A stretch of 64,000 nt of DNA from Adineta vaga. Lineage: Eukaryota; Rotifera. The position numbers were made by a program, and so were the translations under genes. Positions 1-10,889 of the stretch are shown one piece after another. The stretch lies in assembly GCA_021613535.1 (NCBI GenBank), contig CP075496.1, positions 8,742,001 through 8,806,000 of the forward strand. Direction: 5' to 3'. The notes under the pieces are model-generated. The model was not told where the DNA came from, did no database searches, and saw nothing but the letters and a program-made list of their open reading frames with translations. How positions within the stretch are numbered: position 1 is the stretch's first letter; each line of letters begins with the position of its first letter.

Positions 1-455
1 TGTCGACTAACAGTAGTAACATTGAAAAAAACGACTTCTTTACTACACTTGCCTACCATCCTTGCCATTGAATATTTACTTATTTCTATCATTTTTTGAC
101 TTTTTCGTTCCTTTTATTCCATGTTATCAACTGATAACTATTTCATTTACAACTTTGTCATATGTTCAATCTATTCTTTAACGAGATAAGTCTCATGTTA
201 ATATTCTTTCAATAGTAAATACATGAACATACATATTGGAAATCATAAAAACAAGATATAATAGTATTTTTCTTCAGTTTATAATTACATTGCATGTCAT
301 AATCCTTTTTTTCTCATTTCGATTATTTGCATTGTTATTGGAAACCATTAATTAGGTTTTTTTCTTCTTTTCTATTATTGATTTATTTTAATTCAAAAAT
401 AAGAATTTAAATCGATATTATATGATTAAATTTTCTTTCGTTCTTTTTCCTTTAG
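1..455. other. Noncoding, upstream of first gene
   Basis: AT-rich sequence without a convincing open frame. It ends in a pyrimidine tract and an AG at 454-455, a good 3' splice site 11 nt before the ATG of the next gene. Whether this is the end of a cis intron or a trans-splice acceptor cannot be decided here. Confidence 0.4.
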
Positions 456-466
456 ATAATCATCCA

Positions 467-1219
467 ATGGTGAATATGTCTAGTAGTAATAATAGCACAC
501 CACGTTCAACATCTCGTCAATATTCACCAACAGGAATCAATACAAGTCCTGGTGCTCGTTCAACTATTGATGAATTTCGTGAAATTGTACGTGAACAATC
601 TTTTGTCCTTCCAAATAATTCGTCATCTGAACAAGTTCCAGTAAAACGATATCCACCATTACCTGATATTACCGTACCAAATAATCCCTTCTTTCGTACA
701 GAAGCCACTTTAACTACGCCAAAATCCACTCAACCAAAAAAACAAATGTTCTACCATTTTGCACCAACACAACGAGCACATTTACCAGCATTAAATAAAC
801 GTAATAATTTACCGACAATGTCTAATGTTATGGACCTAGACGAAGATCTTCCTCAATGTCATACAACTATTGCACATCGTGCAGCGACATATACATCACC
901 AGGTGACCGAGTTATATCACCGATCAAAAGACCGTCAGCACCTTCACCACCGGCAAGTGCACATTTGAAACGACCTGGTCAAAATACTTATGCTTATGGT
1001 GATGACGATGATGAGAATTATTCCGAATTAGAAGAAAACGATGATGATGATGATAGTCAATCATTTGACGAACAAACTTATCGTTATAATCAACAACCAG
1101 TAACAATAATGAATCGTCGGATCGATCATTATAGTCAGGATAACCGTTTTATAGATATGAATCATACTCATCATAATGAACGTTCGCATCCATTGAACGC
1201 AATCAGTTTTGAACCGTGA
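467..1219 (+). CDS. Ser/Pro-rich protein with acidic tract, unknown function
   Basis: The function is not recognised. From the ATG at 467 the frame gives 250 residues. A longer frame opens at 422, but 422-455 reads as the pyrimidine-rich end of an intron, so 467 is preferred; a further upstream coding exon is possible because the acceptor at 454-455 could join in frame. The protein is polar and low in complexity: an N-terminal Ser/Asn/Thr-rich part, a central proline-rich part, an acidic run of Asp/Glu near residue 190 and a His/Asn-rich tail. No signal peptide or membrane segment is seen, so a nuclear or cytoplasmic disordered protein is likely. AATAAA lies at 1364-1369. Confidence 0.6.
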   Translation: MVNMSSSNNSTPRSTSRQYSPTGINTSPGARSTIDEFREIVREQSFVLPNNSSSEQVPVKRYPPLPDITVPNNPFFRTEATLTTPKSTQPKKQMFYHFAPTQRAHLPALNKRNNLPTMSNVMDLDEDLPQCHTTIAHRAATYTSPGDRVISPIKRPSAPSPPASAHLKRPGQNTYAYGDDDDENYSELEENDDDDDSQSFDEQTYRYNQQPVTIMNRRIDHYSQDNRFIDMNHTHHNERSHPLNAISFEP

Positions 1220-1837
1220 AAATTGATAAATTTGTTTTATTCATAAACAGAATTTCTTTTTTTTCTTATTCTTATTATTGAAGAATGAAAAATAGATTTT
1301 GATTTTTCTTTTTATTTCGAAATTTTCTGTTAGATATATATAAATAATAATTTGATATCGGTAAATAAAAACATTAAATTTCAATGATCTAATTCTAATA
1401 AATTCTTACAACTTTTGTAGTTAATAATAACATAGAATATTGCTACTATGACGATATGAATATATTAGAAAGAAAAAAGTTGTAATTGTAAAAGTAGATG
1501 ACTTTCTCATCCATTATGTCAAATACATCAATAAAATTCAATTTTGATTTTTAAAGAGATTATTGAATAAACTATATGATACATTTCTTTTTCAAGTATT
1601 TGATAGTTTATTTATATTGATACAATAGAATTGATTGAAATATTCTTTCTTTTATATGTATATCAAGTTGTATAATCTCTCGTACATAAGCTATAAAAAT
1701 GACGAAGGTTATTGATTTCTTCTGAATGAAAGAAATATTGAGATTGATTTGTCAATACTGTATCTAGATTCCTTTTCTCATTTTACTCTAAGAGACATTT
1801 GTATTTTATGATCAATGATTTGTACATGAATTGAATT
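1220..1837. other. Intergenic, nothing seen
   Basis: AT-rich spacer holding the 3' end and polyadenylation signal (1364-1369) of the upstream gene and the promoter side of the next gene. No conserved frame or RNA was recognised. Confidence 0.4.
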
Positions 1838-2260
1838 ATGTTGGTTGGTATCATTTTCTTCTGTATGTTTTATCAATCATTCTTTTCTTCTCTTTAAATT
1901 TTTTTCTTTCATTTTAGTAGCTTTGATTCCAATTAGTACTAGTCTTCAATGTTATGCTTGTGGATTTTGTAATGATCCATTTAATATTGAAAATGCACCC
2001 ATACTTGTTTTTCCAGACAAGCAAAAACATAGTTGTACAGTAAGAAGAAGAAAAAGACAAAATAAGAATTTTTATTCATTTTCGTATAGAAAGAACATAC
2101 AATGTATGGAATCAATCGAGGTATGACAACGTTATGTAACAAAACGAATACAGACTTATGGTGTTGTCAAACAGATCTATGTAATGGTAGTATAAAATGG
2201 TCATCAATGAAATTCCTATGTTGTATTGTAACTATTATTATAATGATTTGTTTTTTTTAA
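1838..2260 (+). CDS. Ly6/uPAR (LU) domain surface protein
   Basis: Three exons were reconstructed: 1838-1862, 1918-2039 and 2090-2260, with introns of 55 and 50 nt. Both introns are GT-AG and both junctions keep frame. The product is about 105 residues: a hydrophobic signal peptide, then a cysteine-rich domain starting with the LQCYAC motif and closing with the CCQTDLCN signature typical of the Ly6/uPAR three-finger fold, then a hydrophobic tail rich in Ile/Cys/Met. The tail would fit a GPI-anchor signal or one membrane helix. Eight cysteines lie in the mature part. The stop overlaps an AATAAA signal at 2260-2265, so the 3'UTR must be very short. A single long frame (1845-2126) covers only part of it and stops inside what is really exon 3. 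A second member of the family lies at the right edge of the window. Confidence 0.8.
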
Positions 2261-2733
2261 ATAAAACTAATATTTGTAGTAGTAGAATTTTTATGTAATG
2301 ACTTTTTTGAAAATAATCTTTAATTATTTGATAAGAATTGTAGATAAGGATAAAAAGTTTTCAATTTATCAAAGAAATTATCTTTCTCTCTGAATATATA
2401 TATATATGAGTCAAACAGTCGTTGCATTGCTTTTTCGCAAATTAACTAATAGATTCGTTTTAATGATATTACGTTGGCAAATTCGTAGGTATGGTGTTTT
2501 TTTTCCAACTAAATAAGAGCATTTGTTGAAGAAATAAATTTATTTTGTCTTATCGAAAATGAAATTTCCATGTTTTATTAAAAGGAAAAAACATTTTCTT
2601 ATCACGTTATTTTTCTTCCTTTCTCGAAAAAGTATGTTGGAAAGAAACTAAAACGTAAAAGGAGTGTTTCGTTTTCTTTCAACGATAACAAATCGACGAA
2701 TACTAAGATGATTCATTGAAATTGTCAACGTTG
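2261..2733. other. Intergenic, nothing seen
   Basis: AT-rich spacer with a short TA run near 2394-2407. No gene recognised. Confidence 0.4.
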
Positions 2734-4770
2734 ATGATGAAGAATACAGATCAAAATGAAAATCTTGAAACATACTCTCTAATTTGGTTAGATAGTTGTG
2801 TCAATCAAACAGCAGAAAACCTTCAAGCTCAACAAATTCTTCGAACTTCAATTCATCATTTATTAACATTCGATGATGATCAATTATGTCTGGAATATAT
2901 TGATCATCTTTCATATAATGATCGAATAGTATTGATTGTCAGTGGTCGATTAGGTCAAATAATCGTTCCTCAAGTTGTCCTTCTTCGACAAATCGTTTCC
3001 ATCTATGTTTATTGTATGGATAAACAAATCAATGAAGAATGGACTCAACATTTTTCCAAAGTAAAATTCTCCGTAGTGAAAGTAAATAAATATTTGTTTT
3101 CATAGGTAAAAGGTGTATTTACACGATTAAATGATCTTATCGAACGAATTCAATCTGATCAACTTCATCGACAACAATATCAACGAAGTGATGAATCTTT
3201 AACTATTAATATATTTAAATCAAGTAATTCTAAGGAAGGACAATCAACAACTGGATCCAATGGACAATTTATTCATTTTCATTTATTAATCGATTGTTTA
3301 ATTCGTATGAAGAGAACATCAAATGAGAAAATTGAATTATTTAATTTTTGTAAAGAATATTATAAACATAATCCTACTGAATTAGATCTTATTGAAGAAT
3401 TTACTAAAACTTATTCATCCAATCAAGCAATATGGTGGTATACACGAGAATGTTTTCTCTTTCGATTAGTAAATAAAGCACTTCGAGTGCAAAATATTGA
3501 TTTATTATACTTATTACGTTTTGTTATTGCTGATGTTGGTCAACAATTGATAGTTAATAAATGCTCATCATCAGTACGAGTATATCGTGCACAACAAATG
3601 TCACGAGATGAAGTTGAAATATTAAAAAATTCAATAGGACAATATATTTCAATGAATTCATTTCTCTCGACGAGTTCCAATCATCAATATGCACGAGGAT
3701 TTCTCTATTGTTCAGATGATAGCAATGATTTTGAACAAGTTTTCTTTGAAATTTATGCAAATCCTCAACTTGATCGAGTGAAAGCATTTAGTAAAATCAA
3801 TTCTCTTAGTTATTTTCCACATGAAGACGAAGTTCTCTTTATGGTTGGTTCAATTTTTCGTTTAGATCATATTTCTTGTGATTCCGAAGGTATATGGAAT
3901 ATTCGTATGGTTTTATGTGCTGATAATGATCATCATTTACAAACACTTTTTCAACATATGAAAAATGAATTCGATCATGTACAAACGAATACATTAATAT
4001 TAGGTCATTTATTAAGAAAAATGGGAAAATTAGATGATGCAGAAAAATATTATCGTCTTTCATTAGAAATCTTCTCTTATCATGATTCAAATTCAGCACT
4101 TTGTTATCATGCATTAGGACTTGTTGCAGATGATAAAGGTGATTATCAATCAAGTTTAATATGGTACAAGAAATCGTTAGATATCTTCTTGAGAATATTA
4201 GAATCAAATGATCCAAATCTTGCTCTTCTCTATAATAGTATTGCTATTATTCATCAACAAAAACGAGAATATAATCTTGCTTTAGAATCCTATGAAAAAG
4301 CATTAACAATATGGAAACAAGTTTTTGGAGAAGATCATCATCGTGTGGCTATTTGTTTGAATAATATCAGTAATGTCTATCGGAATGAAACGAAATATTT
4401 ACAAGCATTAGAATGTGTCGAAAAAGCATTAGTCATTCTTCAAAAACATCTTCCTGCTGATCATTCTGATTTAGCTTCGTCTCATGGAAGTATTGGAAAC
4501 ATACATCTTTGTCTTAAACATCATGATCAAGCATTGAAACATTATAATTTATCATTGAAAATCTATCAGAAATGTCTTCCCTATCAACATCCAGATATAG
4601 CAATAACATTAAGTAATATTGGCAATGTTTATGAAGATAAAAATGATTATCAACAAGCATTATATTATTTTAAACAAGCAGAAGCAATCTATCGAAATTT
4701 ATTACCAATAACACATCCAAATATAATTCAAATTGAACAAAATATCAAACGTGTTTCATTAAAATCTTGA
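2734..4770 (+). CDS. ADP-ribosyltransferase with C-terminal TPR repeats
   Basis: Two exons, 2734-3060 and 3106-4770, around a 45-nt intron whose length is a multiple of three and which contains the in-frame TAG. The product is 663 residues. The frame is open back to a TTG at 2716, but 2734 is the first ATG. Residues about 15-110 form a conserved N-terminal alpha/beta region common in bdelloid ART proteins. An arginine-type ADP-ribosyltransferase domain follows with the R-S-E triad visible: Arg270 in VYRAQ, STS at 297-299 and the ExE motif EDE at 349-351. About six kinesin-light-chain-type TPR units fill residues 385-655. No signal peptide is present, so it should act in the cytosol, transferring ADP-ribose from NAD to a protein held by the TPRs. 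The target is unknown. Its relative at 37.2-43.5 kb has lost the catalytic residues. Confidence 0.85.
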
Positions 4771-5066
4771 GAGTGAGAGTATGAGAAGTTTTGGCACGAT
4801 TGTATAATTCAAAAGCATCGGAATATTAAGTATAGAATGTATACAAGTTCTCTCTCTCAATAAGATGAAGATAGTCTGATAAAAAAAGCCGTGTTTTGAC
4901 TCATTATATCATCTCAGTTATATAGACCTATAATCATTAAATGAAACAAAGGTTAAGAAATTTTTATTGTTAATCAAGAAAGAAAAAAAGGCTAGTATTA
5001 TGAATAAGCTACGTAATAAAGTTTCTACATAATTAATGTTTTGTATGTAGTTTTATTGAATAATTT

Positions 5067-5294
5067 TCAACCAAGTTTTGGTGTACAACAACAATAATTC
5101 TTGTGTGAAAACCAACAAGTAAGACCATCTCCTTTATTACTTTCTAATGTTTTTAAACATCCATCAGGACACGAATTGCCAACGAAACAAAATGGAGCAA
5201 TACCATGCCATGAGCATATAGCTTCAACAGATCTCATTGCAATAGTTGCAATCACGAGTAACAAAATTGTTGTTCGAAGTAATGATGAAGTCAT
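5067..5294 (-). CDS. Secreted eight-cysteine peptide, copy 1
   Basis: An intact 75-residue frame. Residues 1-25 form a clear signal peptide ending near VEA. The mature peptide has eight cysteines in the order C-x8-C-x5-C-x3-C-x13-C-x7-CCC, with the invariant block GIAPFCFxGNSCP and the ending GDGxTCW...YCCC. The next gene on the same strand encodes a paralogue with the same spacing. AATAAA (minus strand) lies just downstream near 5050. The pattern W-x-G-x-APFC-x-G-x-C occurs in small secreted proteins of several eukaryotes, but I know no assigned function. An extracellular, disulfide-rich peptide (defence, mucus or signalling) is inference only. Confidence 0.75.
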   Translation of the reverse strand: MTSSLLRTTILLLVIATIAMRSVEAICSWHGIAPFCFVGNSCPDGCLKTLESNKGDGLTCWFSHKNYCCCTPKLG

Positions 5295-5717
5295 AATATC
5301 TGAAAATAAAGCAAAAGAAAAGGATTAGTTGACTCGAACTATAATTCATCGTCTACGAATTACTTATGTATAAGTTAAAAAGAGAAAAGATATATATATA
5401 TATATCTACGGTATATGTTATTTTCTTTCCTCGATATATGTATCACGCGTATTGGAATTGTATTGCGTCGTAGTCTAATAAACAAACGGGGTGTGTACGA
5501 GATAACCTACTATATCACTCGATGAAAGATATGTATGCAGAAAGGAAATATGTAGAATACTGATAAGAACAAGAGAGGAAAATTTTTTCTCATACATATA
5601 TGAACAGAAGAGAAAGAGTACCTATTCTTTTTTGTCATAGAAACCAAAATGATTTGTATTATAGATCGATCAAAATTGATTTTAATATCTTTATTTATAT
5701 GTAAACAAAAAAAGACA
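5295..5717. other. Spacer between the two secreted peptide genes
   Basis: AT-rich, with a TA run at about 5389-5404. It must hold the promoter of copy 1 and the 3' end of copy 2. No canonical TATA box at the usual distance from copy 1 was picked out. Confidence 0.35.
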
Positions 5718-5969
5718 TCAATTTAAATTGATTATAGAATCGATCATTTGTTTTATACAACAACAATATTTCTTTTCATCAAGCCAACAAGTTGCACCAT
5801 CACCACGATTATGACTTGTGATATGCCAACAATTTTCTGGACATGAATTTCCGAGAAAACAAAATGGTGCTATACCATACCATTTACATACTTGTAAATT
5901 AGTTACTGTAGATAATGAGGTTAACAAAAGGAGAATTATAATATACATGAAACGATGATTATTCATCAT
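5718..5969 (-). CDS. Secreted eight-cysteine peptide, copy 2
   Basis: An 83-residue frame with a hydrophobic signal peptide (about residues 1-25) and a mature part that keeps all eight cysteines and the GIAPFCFxGNSCP block of copy 1, ending in YCCC plus a short extra tail of about 11 residues. The two copies are head to tail, 423 bp apart, and differ at many positions outside the cysteine frame, so the duplication is not recent. A TATAAATA element lies 38-45 bp upstream of the ATG, so the 5'UTR is short. The function is unknown. Confidence 0.72.
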   Translation of the reverse strand: MMNNHRFMYIIILLLLTSLSTVTNLQVCKWYGIAPFCFLGNSCPENCWHITSHNRGDGATCWLDEKKYCCCIKQMIDSIINLN

Positions 5970-6324
5970 CAGATAATCTATAGTTTTGAAGCGTATGAAT
6001 GATTGCTATTTATATCCATTCATTCATCTGTGAGGTGTATATTATCTGGCGGACGGATAATGTATTCTATTTCATTAACAAATCAACGGTGAAAGTTCAT
6101 TCGGTCAAATTGTATATCTCTTCTTCATAAGACATGCACGTGTCCGACAAAGACATGATGTTTACTTGTAACGAATTGAAAATACTGATACAAAAAGTTT
6201 TATACAATATTATAATCGTGACCAAAAATTACTATCAGATTTCTTTTTCGATAACCATTATCATCTAACCTTGAGTTTCTCTCACCTATATTTACCACTA
6301 ACATCAACTACAGATAAACATACA
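5970..6324. other. Divergent promoter region
   Basis: It separates the leftward peptide gene from the rightward B-box gene and contains the TATA-like element at 6007-6014. No open frame with an ATG is seen. Confidence 0.4.
6007..6014 (-). promoter_or_regulatory. Probable TATA box for secreted peptide copy 2
   Basis: On the minus strand the sequence reads TATAAATA, 38 bp before the start codon at 5969. The position fits a core promoter with a very short leader. Only motif and distance support it. Confidence 0.4.
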
Positions 6325-7335
6325 ATGTTTTCAACAAAAGGACTTAAAAATGGATGTACGACATGTGGGAAAATGGTTGGTATATTCGCTTGTCGTGGAT
6401 GTTCAGAAAATTTTTGTTTATCTCATACTACAGACCATCGAGAACATTTACAAAACTCTATGAATGAAATTATTTATAATTATGAACAATTAAAACGAAA
6501 TTTAAAAGGACAAACTGTTGAACAATATCAAATTTCTTTAATCAAACAAATTGATCTATGGAAACAAGAATCCATTGATAAAATTCATCGTCTTGCAGAA
6601 AAGATTCGGCAAGAATTAGAAATCACTGTTCGACATCGTACAGATGATTTACAAGAAAAATTAGATCAATTACAACAACAATTTGATAAAGCACAACGAG
6701 ATGGTGGTTTCTATGAAAATGATTTAAAAGAATGGACAAATATACTTAATAGATTACAACAAACCTATGTTGATAATCAAACATTAAAAATCAAGGAAGA
6801 TTCTCATTCAAGGTCATTTATAAAAAGAATAACATTGAATGATTCATTTGAGAACTCATCGATACATGATCATCAGAACAATATTGATGATGATGAGGAT
6901 GATAATGACGATCAGCAACAGCACCATCAATCACAACAAAATCATATTTCTCAAAACTCGGATGAAATGAGTGGAGAAACAGAAAAATCGGAATATTCAT
7001 TTAGAATTCAAGAGTATACAGATGCAAGTTCAGTTTTATTTGGAATTATATCAAAAAGTTCATCTGATAACGAAGATCCATATAATAATCCAACATTTTT
7101 TGGTTGGAGCGATAAAGATCGTGTTTACTTAGGTGGATATTTCCAAGAAAACTATCAAAATTATCATAGTGATTTTCAATCGAATGATATTTGTATATTA
7201 ACGATTGATTCTGATCAAGATAGAATAACTTTAGAAAATAAACGAACGAATTCTATTCATGAGTTATATGTTGATAGACAAAGATGTGCTTTGCCTTGGC
7301 AAATTCATGTACGTCTTTATGATGAAACGGATTGA
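6325..7335 (+). CDS. B-box-like zinc finger / coiled-coil / SPRY-like protein
   Basis: A single exon of 336 residues from the ATG at 6325 (the frame is open to a TTG at 6271). Residues about 10-45 carry a Cys/His array (CTTCG, CRGC, CLSH, DHREH) like a B-box zinc finger. A charged heptad-rich coiled coil runs over about 50-165, followed by an Asp/Gln-rich linker. The last 110 residues resemble a SPRY/B30.2-type sandwich, with FGIISK, FGW, VYLGG and a terminal LPWQIHVRLY strand. There is no RING finger, so it is a TRIM-like protein without obvious ligase activity. The next gene is a tandem paralogue and a third copy lies at 22947-23963. AATAAA is at 7393-7398. Confidence 0.75.
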   Translation: MFSTKGLKNGCTTCGKMVGIFACRGCSENFCLSHTTDHREHLQNSMNEIIYNYEQLKRNLKGQTVEQYQISLIKQIDLWKQESIDKIHRLAEKIRQELEITVRHRTDDLQEKLDQLQQQFDKAQRDGGFYENDLKEWTNILNRLQQTYVDNQTLKIKEDSHSRSFIKRITLNDSFENSSIHDHQNNIDDDEDDNDDQQQHHQSQQNHISQNSDEMSGETEKSEYSFRIQEYTDASSVLFGIISKSSSDNEDPYNNPTFFGWSDKDRVYLGGYFQENYQNYHSDFQSNDICILTIDSDQDRITLENKRTNSIHELYVDRQRCALPWQIHVRLYDETD

Positions 7336-7910
7336 ATGACTTTGAAAAACTTTTTATCTATTCGATTTGATTTTGTGATGATTTTATTCAAGAATAAAAG
7401 AAAATATTCTTTGAAATAATTGTGGTTTTTGTCATCTATATACTTATCATTTACATCTACCAGACCATAGTCAAGATTCTTATTATCTTATCAGTTTTTG
7501 TTACAGTTGTAAATGATATTTCGTTGTCAAAGAAAAAGTAACTTTCTGTAAAATCATAGAAAAACTTTTATAATACTATTTTCGAGTAATATAATTTTAT
7601 ATATAAGACTTTCAAAACAAACTACAGTCACAATTAGCTTATATTACTTTCGATTTACTCTCCCACACTAACGTACATAGGAGATCATTGGAGAACTTCA
7701 ATCTATTGATTCACCATTCGCTAAATTCTTTTCATCATCATCTCAAATATATATGATAAAATCTTTTCGTCATATCACCTTACAAATAGTTCCTTTTTTT
7801 TCAAATCTTTGTATTCTTTCATATTATTATCAACTTACAAAGATAAATAACATTTACCTTGTATTTTACTCTTATTCTTTTGTCTTTTTTGATATTGAAA
7901 CATCTTATAA
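7336..7910. other. Spacer between tandem B-box paralogues
   Basis: AT-rich. It contains the polyadenylation signal of the upstream gene and no recognisable gene. Confidence 0.4.
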
Positions 7911-8888
7911 ATGTCTATAGTAAGACCAAGGAGAACTTCTTGTGCATCATGTGGTCAAACAGCTGCATTATTTACTTGTCGTGGATGTTTAGAAAATTTT
8001 TGTTTACGTCATACGAATGAACATCGAGAAAGTTTGGATAAACAAATGAAACAAATTTTCTATTCACATGAACAATTACAGCAAGATTTGTTAGAACCAA
8101 AGAATGAACAATCTTGTCAATCACTTCTTGAACAAATTGGACGATGGGAACAACAATCACTGGCAAAAATTCGTCAAGTTGCAAATGAAACACGTGATCA
8201 AGTCTTAGAAATTGTTCGACAACGAAAAGATAATCTCAAAGAGAAATTAGATCAACTAACTCCACAATTATCGAAAGCTAAACAAGATGGAGATTATTTT
8301 GAAGATGATATTAAAGGTTGGTTAGAAAAATTACAAAAATGTCAACAAATCTTTCATGAACAACAAAAAGCGCAATTGTATTTTGTAAGAAGTACAGTTC
8401 CATTTATATCGAAAATATCTCTAACTGAAATGTTAAATGATGGATTTACGCAACAATTACCTGAAAGTATATATCAGAAAGATCCAAGACATTATAGTGA
8501 AGATCCTCGACCTCAAAGAGAAAATGGAGATTTTTCAGCAGGTGAACGTGCATTACGATTTCAAGTTGAACAATATGGTCCGAATAGTTCGATTTTATTC
8601 GGAATTGTATCAAAAAATAGTTTAGATCATGAAGATCTTCATGATAATTCAACATTTTATGGATGGGGTTCGAAAAATCTTGTTTACCGTGGTGGTGAAA
8701 TTCAAGTAAATTATGATGGATATAAAACTGATATTCGAAGCGATGATATTATAGTGTTAACAATTGATTGTGATCGAGAAACGATTAGTTTAAAAAATGA
8801 ACGAACACATCGAACATATGTTTTACCAGTTGATCTGAGAAAATGTCCATTTCCATGGCGACCAAATGTTCGATTTATTGCAAATTAA
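7911..8888 (+). CDS. B-box-like / coiled-coil / SPRY-like protein, tandem copy
   Basis: 325 residues from the ATG at 7911, one exon. It has the same order as the gene before it: Cys/His array (CASCG, CRGC, CLRH, EHRE) at about residues 10-45, a long coiled coil with Arg/Glu/Gln heptads, a short linker lacking the Asp-rich insert of copy 1, and a SPRY-like C-terminus with FGIVSK, YGWGSK and a terminal FPWRPNVRF strand. The core of the zinc finger is almost the same in both copies, the linkers differ. AATAAA lies at 8942-8947. Role unknown; substrate or pathogen recognition by SPRY is a family-level idea only. Confidence 0.75.
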   Translation: MSIVRPRRTSCASCGQTAALFTCRGCLENFCLRHTNEHRESLDKQMKQIFYSHEQLQQDLLEPKNEQSCQSLLEQIGRWEQQSLAKIRQVANETRDQVLEIVRQRKDNLKEKLDQLTPQLSKAKQDGDYFEDDIKGWLEKLQKCQQIFHEQQKAQLYFVRSTVPFISKISLTEMLNDGFTQQLPESIYQKDPRHYSEDPRPQRENGDFSAGERALRFQVEQYGPNSSILFGIVSKNSLDHEDLHDNSTFYGWGSKNLVYRGGEIQVNYDGYKTDIRSDDIIVLTIDCDRETISLKNERTHRTYVLPVDLRKCPFPWRPNVRFIAN

Positions 8889-9392
8889 CATGACATACTT
8901 CTTTTCAAATGATTCTTATTGATTTTTGTGTATTTTAATCGAATAAAACAAACCAAGATGTAATTCTTTTTCTTCTAATAAAGTATAGAAACTGTTTTGA
9001 TTTAATAAAAGTAATTGACAGGATTCTGTTCAAGACGAAAGTATACTTTCTTTTTGATAAAGCCAACTTTGACGAAACATATTGAGGATCAGTGAAAATC
9101 TCTCTTTTAGTAGTCATAAAGATTAAAAGCAAAGGAAAATAATTTTGTATTGGTTTCGTTCCGGAATTAAGTTTCAAATATCTCCATAAATATGATTGCT
9201 CCACGATATACCAGATATAGAAGATACTGCTCGATTTTCGTCAATTCTGAAAATTCCAGAACTGAAAGACATTGCTTAACAAAATCATAATCTTCATCTT
9301 TGGCGAAACAATTTTTGAAGAAATATTGAAAGTTTCTTATCATTTATTTATTTCAAAATCATATATAAAGGAAGAAGAAAAAAGTCTACTTT
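8889..9392. other. Convergent intergenic region, nothing seen
   Basis: It lies between the 3' ends of two convergent genes and carries the polyadenylation signal at 8942-8947. No supported gene. Confidence 0.4.
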
Positions 9393-10478
9393 TCATTTGA
9401 CTAAATCTGGAATTTTGTAGATTTCCAAGAGAAGATTTCCTGGTAGTTTGCCAATTATTTCTCTTTTACGTCCATGTGTTATTTGCTGTTGTTGTTGTTC
9501 TTCATCTTCATCAATTCTATTCAATTCATTAGGATCAATTTCTTTTGGTAATTTATTTGCTGTTCGTATAATAACTAAATGTGAACGATCTGTTAATAAT
9601 CTTAAATTAAGTATATAACCATTTTGATCATGTAAATTAAGTTTATTAACTTGTCCATCAGATTCAATCAGACAAAGACAATCATCTGATGGCCAATGAG
9701 ATTTACATAGCCATGTATAATCACGTAATGATGTTATAATATCAAGTGCACATGGTTCATTTGTATGAATACGTTTAAGAAATTGAAAATTCTTTTCATC
9801 GGCAATAGAAAATAGATCAATAACATGACGATTATTTGTTAATTCCACATTGATAGCAAGTATTAATTGAGGACTCAGTGAAACTGATGAAAGTAAATCA
9901 GAATTTGTATAACCAAGAGATGAACGTGTATATGTTTGAATTAAAGGAATCGACGATGACGAAGACAATGTATGATAACGAAGTGATATACCCAAACCAA
10001 GATTAACAATCAGATGAGATGACCAACAAGCCATACGCCAAAATGGTGGACTATCTAAATAACAAAAAGAAAAACAAGATAATTTTGAAAAGGAAATGAT
10101 TAGAAACGAACTTTTTTCAAGACCTAAATCTAGGTCAATTAAATTATTTTCCTGATCGTATGTTGTCAAACGTTTCGATGTTAAAACAAGAAATCGATTC
10201 AATTGTGTACTCCAAACGATATCATGAATTTGTTCATGAGTTAAAACTTTATTTGATGAAATTGTTGTTTCAATTAATTGACAATTATTTTCTAAATCGA
10301 TCGAAAATGATCGAAGTCTACCATCATCACTGAGAAGAATTGAATTCGTTGTGGAAGATAATGATATATCAAATATTGCATCATAACATGTTGAAAGTGT
10401 ATGACGATGGATAAGTTGAGATGATACTAAACTTGATGATATAAGATTATCTGCTGATGAAGAAAAGTTAGTACCCAT
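9393..10478 (-). CDS. Possible beta-propeller protein, unknown
   Basis: The frame is open for 361 residues from an ATG. I see a probable 57-nt intron at 10055-10111, which starts GTTCGT, ends in a pyrimidine-rich TTTAG and is in frame without a stop; splicing it out removes a Phe/Ser/Leu-rich stretch that looks foreign and leaves 342 residues. The protein has repeated short hydrophobic strands followed by SDDGR-, SPDG- or W-type turns, as in degenerate WD40 propellers, and a Glu/Gln-rich C-terminal loop. No signal peptide or membrane helix. I cannot name the family; a nucleoporin- or scaffold-like WD protein is one possibility. Confidence 0.55.
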   Translation of the reverse strand: MGTNFSSSADNLISSSLVSSQLIHRHTLSTCYDAIFDISLSSTTNSILLSDDGRLRSFSIDLENNCQLIETTISSNKVLTHEQIHDIVWSTQLNRFLVLTSKRLTTYDQENNLIDLDLGLEKSSFLIISFSKLSCFSFCYLDSPPFWRMACWSSHLIVNLGLGISLRYHTLSSSSSIPLIQTYTRSSLGYTNSDLLSSVSLSPQLILAINVELTNNRHVIDLFSIADEKNFQFLKRIHTNEPCALDIITSLRDYTWLCKSHWPSDDCLCLIESDGQVNKLNLHDQNGYILNLRLLTDRSHLVIIRTANKLPKEIDPNELNRIDEDEEQQQQQITHGRKREIIGKLPGNLLLEIYKIPDLVK

Positions 10479-10889
10479 GTTTACTGAAACAAAGTGTTAT
10501 ATGGACGAAGAATATTCAAATGTTCGAAAAGAATGAAAAAGAACGTGTTCGATTAAAGACGAAGAAAAATACATTCGAATATAAACATCGAGATAATTCA
10601 TAATTAAATTAAAAGATGTCGAATGAAAACATATTTCAAAAATTTCAAATTAATCGATAAATTTACCTTGAAAATATTAATATATTTCGTTAACAAACGA
10701 ATGAAAACAAATCAATAGAAGAAACATTATACCAAAACACGTGGTCATTCGTATCGAGGGAGAAAGTTTTCTTTTTCTTTTTCTTTTTATTCGTTCTTAT
10801 CATTTCATGTTATTAGACGACAATTACGCATTACATTTTAACCTCATGAAGTCTCCTGCTATAGTTACTTATTCATAAACAATAACGTT
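10479..10889. other. Divergent promoter region
   Basis: Spacer between the leftward propeller-like gene and the rightward RING gene. It holds a pyrimidine-rich (ttttct)n stretch near 10768-10790. No gene. Confidence 0.4.

Noticed and set aside
5101-5328. Plus-strand frame of 75 codons opposite the secreted peptide
   Set aside because: It is the antisense shadow of the minus-strand gene, which has a signal peptide and a cysteine frame shared with its paralogue.
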